Assembly: GCA_030699825.1 (NCBI GenBank)
Contig: JAUYKV010000061.1
Coordinates: forward strand, 1-64,000
DNA: 64,000 nucleotides
Direction of reading: 5' to 3'
From: Pseudomonas sp.
GTDB lineage: Bacteria; Pseudomonadota; Gammaproteobacteria; Pseudomonadales; Pseudomonadaceae
Position 1 is the first letter of the stretch. Each line of letters begins with the position of its first letter. A program made the translations under genes and the position numbers. Shown here in pieces: positions 57,597-64,000 of the stretch. The notes under the pieces were generated by a model. That model was not told the DNA's origin, did no database searches, and saw nothing but the letters and a program-made list of their open reading frames with translations.

Positions 57597-58454
57597 ATGA
57601 ACTACCGTCACGCCTTCCATGCCGGCAACCACGCCGACGTGCTGAAACACTACATTCTGAGCCGCCTGATCGCCCTGCTGTCACGCAAGGAAGCGCCGTT
57701 CGCCTACCTCGACAGCCACGCCGGCGTCGGTCTGTACGATTTGCAGGGCGATCAGGCCAGTCGCACCGGCGAATGGCTGCAGGGCATCGCCCGCCTGTGG
57801 CAGGCCGAAGACGTACCGGATCAACTGGTCGACTACCTGGAAGTGATCCGCGCCATGAACCCCGGCGGCGTGCTGCGCCATTACCCCGGTTCGCCGGAAC
57901 TGGCGCGCCTGCTGACGCGCGAGCAGGATCGCCTGCACCTCAACGAGAAACACCCGGAAGACGGCCGCCTGCTCAAGGAAAACATGCACGGCGACCGTCG
58001 CGTCGCCGTGCACCTGGGCGAAGGCTGGCATGTGCCGCGCGCCTTGCTGCCGACCCGCGAGAAGCGCGCGCTGCTGCTGATCGACCCGCCTTTCGAGCAG
58101 GCCGATGAACAGGAACGCTGCGTGCAGGCGTTGAACGAAGCCATCGGCCGGATGCGTCAGGCGGTGGTGGCGATCTGGTACCCGATCAAGGAACTGGGCC
58201 AGCTCAGGCGCTTCTACCGCGACCTGGAAAAAAGCAACGCGCCCAAGCTGCTGCGCATCGAACTCTATGTGCACCCCGCCGACGACGCCCAGCGCCTGAA
58301 CGGTTCCGGCCTGGTGATCAGCAACCCGCCCTGGGGCCTGGAGGAGGAGCTCAAGCAGGTCCTGCCCTGGCTGACCACCTTGCTCGGGCAAAGCCAGGCC
58401 GGCTGGCGCATGGACTGGCTGATCGAGGAACAAGCGGCAGGCGGCAAGCCATAA
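57597..58454 (+). CDS. rlmJ: 23S rRNA (adenine2030-N6)-methyltransferase
   Basis: 285 residues. N-terminal MNYRHAFHAGNHADVLKH is highly characteristic; the SAM/adenine motif is DPPF (163-166) and SNPPWGLEEEL lies near the end. Methylates A2030 of 23S rRNA. The last codons run into an AAGC-phased repeat (58430-58475). Confidence 0.94.
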   Translation: MNYRHAFHAGNHADVLKHYILSRLIALLSRKEAPFAYLDSHAGVGLYDLQGDQASRTGEWLQGIARLWQAEDVPDQLVDYLEVIRAMNPGGVLRHYPGSPELARLLTREQDRLHLNEKHPEDGRLLKENMHGDRRVAVHLGEGWHVPRALLPTREKRALLLIDPPFEQADEQERCVQALNEAIGRMRQAVVAIWYPIKELGQLRRFYRDLEKSNAPKLLRIELYVHPADDAQRLNGSGLVISNPPWGLEEELKQVLPWLTTLLGQSQAGWRMDWLIEEQAAGGKP

Positions 58455-58475
58455 GCCACAAGCTGCAGCTGCTGG

Positions 58476-59123
58476 CTACGCCGGCAAGCACACCCCGGTG
58501 CCGCCCAGGCCGCAATAGCCGCCGGGGTTCTTCGCCAGGTATTGCTGGTGGTAGACCTCGGCATAGTAGAAGGGCGGCGCTTCGCGGATTTCCGTGGTGA
58601 TGGGGCCGAAGCCGGCCCGCTCCAGCTCGGCTTGAAACTGCGCCTGGCTGGCTGTGGCGGCGGCCAGTTGCTCGGCGCCGTAGCAGTAGATCGCCGAGCG
58701 GTATTGGCTGCCGCTGTCGTTGCCCTGGCGCATGCCCTGGGTCGGGTTGTGCGACTCCCAGAAGATTTTCAGCAGCGCCGCGTAACTGGTCTGTTGCGGG
58801 TCGAACACCACCAGCACCGCTTCGGTGTGGCCGGTCAGGCCGGAGCAGGCTTCCTCGTAGGTCGGGTTGGGCGTATGACCGCCGGCATAGCCGACGGCGG
58901 TGGTCCACACGCCCGGTTGCTGCCAGAAGCGCCGCTCGGCGCCCCAGAAACAGCCGAGGGCGAAGACGGCTTGCTGCATGCCGGCGGGGAAGGGGCCTTG
59001 CAGCGGGTGACCGTTGACGTAATGGGCGTCCGGCACCGGCAGCGGCGTCTCGCGGCCGGGCAGGGCCTGTTCGGCGCTGGGCAGTTCGAGTCGGTGGGCA
59101 AGAATTTGCGAACGCAGGGTCAT
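58476..59123 (-). CDS. msrA: Peptide methionine-S-sulfoxide reductase A
   Basis: 215 residues. Catalytic Cys58 in GCFWG (57-61), [17 protein letters not shown], and the C-terminal resolving-cysteine region [17 protein letters not shown]. Repairs oxidised methionine. N-terminal extension of about 50 residues is normal for the long form. AGGA before ATG 59123. Confidence 0.95.
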   Translation of the reverse strand: MTLRSQILAHRLELPSAEQALPGRETPLPVPDAHYVNGHPLQGPFPAGMQQAVFALGCFWGAERRFWQQPGVWTTAVGYAGGHTPNPTYEEACSGLTGHTEAVLVVFDPQQTSYAALLKIFWESHNPTQGMRQGNDSGSQYRSAIYCYGAEQLAAATASQAQFQAELERAGFGPITTEIREAPPFYYAEVYHQQYLAKNPGGYCGLGGTGVCLPA

Positions 59124-59188
59124 GGGTCATTTCCTCGACATGGGCGTATGTAGATAGACCGTCGGCTGGCCGCGATGTTACAGGCAGT

Positions 59189-61315
59189 CTAACTGCGGCA
59201 GGGATAGCGTTGCAGTCTGGTGATCAGTTCGCTTCCTGCTATCGGTCGGTCGAATAGGTAGCCCTGGCCGATGTCGCAGTGCTGGCGGCGGAGGAAGCCC
59301 AGTTGCGCGGCGGTTTCGATGCCTTCGGCGACCACCGTTAGTTTCAGTTTGTGGGCCATGGCGATCACCGCCGAGGTGATCTCCATGTCGTCCTGATTTT
59401 CCGGGATGTCCTTGATGAAGCTGCGGTCGATCTTGATCACGTCGATGGGGTATTTCTTCAGGTAGCTGAGCGACGAATAGCCGGTGCCGAAGTCATCCAT
59501 CGCCAGGGTCAGGCCCAGGCTTTTCAGGCGGCTGAGTTGCTGGCGGGTATCGTCGGTGGCTTCCAGCAGCAGGCTTTCGGTCAGCTCCAGCTCCAGCAGC
59601 TTTGGCGCCAGCAGCTCCTCGTGCAGGATCGCGGTGATCGAGCCCACCAGGTCGGGGTCGGAGAACTGCTTGGGTGACAGGTTGATCGCTACCTGCAGAT
59701 GGCCCAGGCCGACCGCGGTCAACCGCTTGCTCATCTGGCAGGCCTGGCGCACCACCCATTTGCCGATAGGGATGATCAGCCCGGTTTCCTCGGCCACACC
59801 GATGAACTGGTCAGGCTGGATCATGCCTTTCTCCGGGTGGAGCCAGCGCAGCAACGCCTCCATGCCGACCAGTTGGCCAGTCCTCAGGCACAGCTTGGGT
59901 TGGTAGAACACTTGCAGCTCGTTCTGGGTCAGCGCACGGCGCAGGTTGTTTTCGACGAACAGTTTGTAGTCGGCCTCGGCGTTGAGTACCTCGGTGAAGA
60001 CCTGCAGCTGGTGCTTGCCGTTGGCCTTGGCCTTGTGCAGCGCCAGGCCGGCATGCTTCATCAGGGTGTGTGGATCCGCCCCGTGTTCCGGCGTGCTGGC
60101 CACGCCCACCGAGCCGGTGACGCTGATCAATTGGTTGTCGACGAACAGGGGCTTGTCCAGGGTGTGCAGCACCTGATGGGCCAGCTGTTGGGCGTCAGCC
60201 AGGTCGGCGGCTTCCAGCAGGATGGCAAATTCGTTGCTGGCGAAGCGCGCGAGCAGGCCGCTCGGTGTGAGGCTGTTGCGCAGGCGCCTGGCCAGGCTGA
60301 TGAGCAATTTGTCGCCGGTCTGGTGGCCGAGGCTGTCGTTGATCCGCTTGAAATTGTCGATGTCCACCAGCAGCAGGCTGAAAGGTTTGCCGACATCGCT
60401 GGCAAAGCGGCGTTCCAGGGCGCGGATAAAGGCGTAGCGGTTGCCCAGGCCGGTGAGGCTGTCGCTGTAGGCCAGGCGCTCGATACGTTGCTGGGCCTGC
60501 TTGGTTTCGCTGATGTCTTCGTAGATGCCGATGTAATGGGTCAGGATGCCGTCGTCGGCATGCACCTTGGAGATCGACAATTGTCCCCAGTAGGGGTCGA
60601 GGTTCTTGCGCCGGCTCTTGAATTCGCCTTGCCAGCTGTTGTGTTCGCAGAGGCCGGCGGGCGCATCGAAGAGCAATTCGCCGAGGTTTTCCAGGGCTGG
60701 CAGCTCGGACAGGCGGCGGCCTTGGACCTCGGTGGAGCTGTACAGGGTGATGGCGGTAAAACTCGGATTGACGTATTCCACCAATCCATCGCGGTCGATC
60801 AGGATAAAGGCGCTGGCGCTCTGCTCGACGGCACGCTTGAACAGGTGCGGTTTGCTGCTGGCGCTGTGCTGCTGATGCTCCTGTGCTGCAGCGCTTGGCG
60901 CGAGCGGGTGTGGATCGCAGGTGTCGGTGGTGGCTATCAGGTAGCCGCGCAGCAGCTGCCGGCCGTGTTGTTTGAACGCTTCGCCCGTTTCCATCAGGCG
61001 GAGGGGGCCGTGCGCCGTATGCAGGGTGTAGTTCACCCGATAATGCGCTTGCTGCGCCAGTTGCAGCTGAATGCTGTCATGCAGCCGATGGCGAGCTTCA
61101 GGCTCCATCAGGCAGGCGTAGGGGGCGTCGATCAGTGCGCAGAGTTCGCTGGCGGGGATGCCGAACGCGCATTCGCAGGCCGGGTCTATGAATAACAGCG
61201 CCCAGCTTGCCTCGTTCAACCGTTCGAAGCGCAGCATGCCGAGCCTCGACGGCACTGGCAACTGTGTCACAACCTCGGATGCTAACCGGCTCACGGCATC
61301 GGTATGGCTTTTCAT
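59189..61315 (-). CDS. dipA: c-di-GMP phosphodiesterase with PAS, GGDEF and EAL domains, DipA-like
   Basis: 708 residues. Two PAS-like domains (about 25-140 and 165-285), a GGDEF domain with the degenerate site ASNEF at about 358, and an EAL domain with the catalytic EALLRW at about 485, plus DDFGTGYSSLSYL and KIDRSFIKDIP. The EAL site looks complete, so it should hydrolyse c-di-GMP; the GGDEF part is probably regulatory. Position between msrA and aceF and the ASNEF variant match, as I recall, P. aeruginosa DipA (PA5017), needed for biofilm dispersal, though that protein is longer. ATG 61315 preferred over TTG 61318. Confidence 0.87.
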   Translation of the reverse strand: MKSHTDAVSRLASEVVTQLPVPSRLGMLRFERLNEASWALLFIDPACECAFGIPASELCALIDAPYACLMEPEARHRLHDSIQLQLAQQAHYRVNYTLHTAHGPLRLMETGEAFKQHGRQLLRGYLIATTDTCDPHPLAPSAAAQEHQQHSASSKPHLFKRAVEQSASAFILIDRDGLVEYVNPSFTAITLYSSTEVQGRRLSELPALENLGELLFDAPAGLCEHNSWQGEFKSRRKNLDPYWGQLSISKVHADDGILTHYIGIYEDISETKQAQQRIERLAYSDSLTGLGNRYAFIRALERRFASDVGKPFSLLLVDIDNFKRINDSLGHQTGDKLLISLARRLRNSLTPSGLLARFASNEFAILLEAADLADAQQLAHQVLHTLDKPLFVDNQLISVTGSVGVASTPEHGADPHTLMKHAGLALHKAKANGKHQLQVFTEVLNAEADYKLFVENNLRRALTQNELQVFYQPKLCLRTGQLVGMEALLRWLHPEKGMIQPDQFIGVAEETGLIIPIGKWVVRQACQMSKRLTAVGLGHLQVAINLSPKQFSDPDLVGSITAILHEELLAPKLLELELTESLLLEATDDTRQQLSRLKSLGLTLAMDDFGTGYSSLSYLKKYPIDVIKIDRSFIKDIPENQDDMEITSAVIAMAHKLKLTVVAEGIETAAQLGFLRRQHCDIGQGYLFDRPIAGSELITRLQRYPCRS

Positions 61316-61393
61316 CAAGCGGCTGGCTTCCAGTATGCTGGCTGAGGTGGGGGGTTAAGCCCACTTCACTATAGCGTCGAGTAAGGGTGCATC

Positions 61394-61921
61394 ATGCATT
61401 TGCGACTGACAAGAAAACTAATTCATACAGTGTTTTTGCTTGGTTGTCTGGTTGCGCCGCCAGCCCTGGCCGGCGCGCCGGCAGCGGGGCTGAGCAGCGC
61501 TGAACAGGCCGGCTATCTGGACGGCTTGAAGCGCCTGTACCTGATTCAGGACGAGCGCCAGGCCCTGTTGCTACACAGCAATGCGCTGCTGACCACCTAC
61601 GCCCTGCGCGCCGGCTTCCAGGTGGGCCAGGCGCACCCTCAGGACCTGCTCTACCAGTTGCGCCTTGGTGCGCCCGGCGAGCTGCTGCTGCGCGAGGAAA
61701 TTCGTGGCCAAGGCAGCGACGTGGCCGTGCGCAACCAGCGCATTGCGCTGTTCGGCGTCGACCCGTTTATCCGGTACGACTGCCCGTCCAGCGGCATCAG
61801 CTGCGTGCTGTACAGCCCGGTCGATGGCAAGCCGCTGCTGACCATCGTGCGCGATCACCGGGGTGCGGCCGAACTGGCCAAGGCGTTGAGCTTTCTGATC
61901 CGCAAGGTGCAGAGGGGCTGA
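61394..61921 (+). CDS. Secreted hypothetical protein
   Basis: 175 residues. A clear signal peptide ends near ALAGAP. The mature protein is predicted helical at first (AEQAGYLDGLKRLYLIQDERQALLLHSNALLTTYALRAG) and has two cysteines (YDCPSSGISC). AAGGG precedes ATG 61394. Not a family I recognise; it sits between dipA and aceF where PAO1 has, I believe, no gene. Divergent from dipA. Confidence 0.7.
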   Translation: MHLRLTRKLIHTVFLLGCLVAPPALAGAPAAGLSSAEQAGYLDGLKRLYLIQDERQALLLHSNALLTTYALRAGFQVGQAHPQDLLYQLRLGAPGELLLREEIRGQGSDVAVRNQRIALFGVDPFIRYDCPSSGISCVLYSPVDGKPLLTIVRDHRGAAELAKALSFLIRKVQRG

Positions 61922-62082
61922 GAGGTTGTGAAAAAACTCTCGCCTACTGCGACCGCTTCAAGCATCGGTAGTCCGCTCGGAGCGCAGCGACAACCCGCCA
62001 GCTTTATGCCGCACCGCTGAACCATGGTGCACTGCCTGCGGCGAGTGACACCGTATTGCCATCAACACATAACTGGTAAATA

Positions 62083-62115
62083 GCCAAAAAAAACCCCGCC
62101 AAACAGGGCGGGGTT
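62083..62115 (-). terminator. Intrinsic terminator of the aceEF operon
   Basis: Arms AACCCCGCC (62092-62100) and GGCGGGGTT (62107-62115) with a 6-nt loop. On the minus strand it is followed by a run of T, 41 bp past the aceF stop. Confidence 0.88.
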
Positions 62116-62155
62116 GAGGGACGAGCGTGGCGTGCTCGAAAGTTGAAGCTTGGGG

Positions 62156-63838
62156 TTACAGCAGCATGCTGCGGATATCTGCCAGCACATCGCCGAGGCG
62201 CTTGGTAAAGCGTGCGGCAGCAGCACCGTTGATCACCCGGTGGTCGTAGGACAGCGACAGCGGCAGCATCAGCTTGGGCTGGAACGCCTTGCCGTCCCAG
62301 ACCGGCTGGATGGTGGCCTTGCTGACGCCGAGAATCGCCACTTCCGGCGCGTTGACGATCGGCGTGAAGCCGGTGCCGCCAATGTGGCCGAGGCTGGAGA
62401 TGGTGAAGCAGGCACCCTGCATGTCATCGGCGGCGAGCTTTTTGCTCCGCGCTTTTTCCGCCAGTACGGCGGCTTCGGCGGCGAGTTGCAGCAGGCTCTT
62501 CTGGTCGACGTTCTTGATCACCGGGACCAGCAGACCATCCGGGGTGTCCACGGCGAAGCCGATGTTCACGTATTTCTTGCGGAGGATCGCCTTGCCGCTC
62601 GGCGCCAGCGAACTGTTGAAGTCCGGCAGTTCCTTGAGCAGGAAGGCGCAGGCCTTGAGCAGCAGCGGCAATACGGTGAGCTTGACCCCGGCTTTCTCGG
62701 CCACGGCTTTCTGCGCGACGCGGAAAGCTTCCAGCTCGGTGATGTCGGCCGAGTCGAACTGGGTCACATGCGGCACGTTGAGCCAGCTGCGGTGCAAGTT
62801 GGCGGCGCCGAGCTGCATCAGGCGGGTCATCGCCACTTCTTCGACTTCACCGAACTTGCTGAAATCCACCACCGGGATCGGCGGAATCCCTGCACCACTG
62901 GTGGCACCTCCGGTGGCGCCGGCGGGCGCCTCCTTGGTTTTCTGCAGCAGCGCCTTGACATGCACCTGCACGTCTTCCTTGAGAATCCGTCCTTTCGGGC
63001 CGCTGCCAGGTACGGCTGACAGTTCTACGCCGAAGTCGCGGGCAAGTTGGCGCACGGCCGGGCCGGCATGCACCTTGTCGCCGCGCGCTACGGCAGGCGC
63101 GGCCGCCGCCAGAGCTGCGGCGGCCGACAGCTTGGCAATGGCGTTGACCTCGGCGACCACTGCAGGGTCGGCGCCGGCAGGGGTCTTGTGCCCCTCGGTC
63201 GTTGGCGTTGACGTTGGCGCTGCGGCCGGTGCCGGGGCAGCTGCTGCACCAGCCACTTTCAGCTTGAGGATCAGATCGCCGGTGCCGACTTCGGCGTCCA
63301 GCTGGACCTCGACGCTTTCCACCACACCGGCAACCGGCGAGGGGATTTCCATGCTGGCCTTGTCCGATTCCAGGGTGATCAGCGACTGCTCGGCTTCGAC
63401 TGTGTCGCCGGTCTTGACCAGGACTTCGATGACCTTGGCCTTGCCGGCCGAGCCGATGTCCGGCACATGGATGTCCTGCACGGACGATTCAGCCGCTGCT
63501 GCTGGTGCGGCCGCTGCTGGTGCCGCTGCGGCAGGCGCCGCAGCCTTGGGCGCTTCGGCAGGTGCTGCCGCTGCTGCCGCCGGAGCCGGAGCAGCTGCGC
63601 TGGCGCCTTCGACTTCCAGCTCGAGCAACTCGTCGCCTTCTTTCAGGCGGTCGCCCAGTTTGACTTTCAGGCTCTTGATCACCCCGGCTTTCGGCGCCGG
63701 GATTTCCATGCTGGCCTTGTCCGACTCGAGGGTCAGCAGGCTTTGCTCGGCTTCGATGCGATCGCCGACCTTGACGAACAGCTCGATGACTTCGCCTTCA
63801 CCACTGCCGATATCGGGTACGCGGATTAATTCGCTCAC
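62156..63838 (-). CDS. aceF: Dihydrolipoyllysine acetyltransferase, pyruvate dehydrogenase E2
   Basis: 560 residues. Two lipoyl domains (1-75 and 120-195), each with LESDKASMEIP carrying the lipoyl lysine; Ala/Pro-rich linkers; a peripheral-subunit binding domain (about 255-290, PAVRQLARDFGV); and a catalytic domain ending SYDHRVINGAAAARF with the active-site His. Starts with GTG 63838, GGAG upstream, and follows aceE after 11 bp. Confidence 0.96.
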   Translation of the reverse strand: MSELIRVPDIGSGEGEVIELFVKVGDRIEAEQSLLTLESDKASMEIPAPKAGVIKSLKVKLGDRLKEGDELLELEVEGASAAAPAPAAAAAAPAEAPKAAAPAAAAPAAAAPAAAAESSVQDIHVPDIGSAGKAKVIEVLVKTGDTVEAEQSLITLESDKASMEIPSPVAGVVESVEVQLDAEVGTGDLILKLKVAGAAAAPAPAAAPTSTPTTEGHKTPAGADPAVVAEVNAIAKLSAAAALAAAAPAVARGDKVHAGPAVRQLARDFGVELSAVPGSGPKGRILKEDVQVHVKALLQKTKEAPAGATGGATSGAGIPPIPVVDFSKFGEVEEVAMTRLMQLGAANLHRSWLNVPHVTQFDSADITELEAFRVAQKAVAEKAGVKLTVLPLLLKACAFLLKELPDFNSSLAPSGKAILRKKYVNIGFAVDTPDGLLVPVIKNVDQKSLLQLAAEAAVLAEKARSKKLAADDMQGACFTISSLGHIGGTGFTPIVNAPEVAILGVSKATIQPVWDGKAFQPKLMLPLSLSYDHRVINGAAAARFTKRLGDVLADIRSMLL

Positions 63839-63849
63839 AGTGCGTCTCC

Positions 63850-64000
63850 TTAACAGTCCAGTGGGTTGAGTTTTTCCGGGCTGATGCCGAACTTGGCGAT
63901 GGCTTCGGCCACCACTTTAGGTTCGATATCACCGCGGTCGGCGAGGGCTTCGAGGGCGGCCAGGACCACCCAGTTGCGATCCACTTCGAAGAAGTGACGC
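63850..64000 (-). CDS. aceE: Pyruvate dehydrogenase E1 component (C-terminal end)
   Basis: About 50 C-terminal residues (RNWVVLAALEALADRGDIEPKVV, ending LNPLDC and TAA at 63852-63850). Matches the end of AceE, the thiamine-dependent subunit. The rest of the gene lies past the window edge. Confidence 0.93.
   Translation of the reverse strand, partial: RHFFEVDRNWVVLAALEALADRGDIEPKVVAEAIAKFGISPEKLNPLDC

Noticed and set aside
62274-63869. A 531-codon open frame antisense to aceF
   Set aside because: Ser/Ala-rich shadow of the lipoyl and linker coding sequence; no start signal and no domain.

Overview
The window is a 64-kb piece of a high-GC gammaproteobacterial chromosome, almost certainly Pseudomonas sensu lato. 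Genes run rpmE, nuclease, M48 protease, maeB, ponA, pilMNOPQ, aroK, aroB, a DamX-like gene, gltBD, hemE, then later a ParA-like gene, usp, trxC, metY, selO, mscK, nhaP2, an acyl-CoA dehydrogenase, rlmJ, msrA, dipA and aceFE. As I remember it, this is the order of the PA5049 to PA5015 stretch of P. aeruginosa PAO1 read in the same direction. No transposase, integrase, rRNA, tRNA or CRISPR array was seen.

Region 1 (1-22.3 kb) is housekeeping: the end of rpmE, a secreted nuclease and a lipoprotein M48 protease, malic enzyme, the divergent ponA / pilMNOPQ pair (penicillin-binding protein 1A and the type IV pilus alignment and secretin complex), the shikimate genes aroK-aroB, an AAA+SPOR protein, glutamate synthase gltBD and hemE.

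Region 2 (22.5-39.8 kb) is the accessory part. It is a single minus-strand operon of about 18 genes encoding an aryl polyene (APE)-type type II polyketide pathway. It holds a chain-length factor, two acyl carrier proteins, an aryl:ACP ligase fused to a dehydratase-like hotdog domain, two ketosynthases, a ketoreductase, a second dehydratase, an aromatic ammonia-lyase, two acyltransferases, a glycosyltransferase, a thioesterase, a LolA-like carrier, an MMPL exporter, a DUF3261 lipoprotein and a flavoprotein with halogenase signatures. Nearly all junctions are ATGA or TGATG overlaps. The operon shows scars: a vestigial second start of the ketoreductase gene, a repeat-like in-frame insert in the ligase, a hairpin repeat between two genes, and a tiny coupled ORF of unknown function.

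Region 3 (40-64 kb) returns to core genes: orphan ParA, tandem Usp, thioredoxin 2 (with its ribosome-binding site buried in a perfect hairpin), MetY, an SLC13/RCK transporter, SelO, MscK, NhaP2, an acyl-CoA dehydrogenase, a divergent LysR / MFS-tautomerase unit with a palindromic operator candidate, RlmJ, MsrA, a DipA-like c-di-GMP phosphodiesterase, a small secreted orphan, and the end of the aceEF operon with its terminator.

Intergenic spaces are rich in small dispersed repeats of several families (around 19.5, 21.1, 22.4, 35.4, 45.9, 55.0 and 58.4 kb). All calls were made by reading motifs and gene order. No database search was run, and statements about homologues in other strains are from memory.
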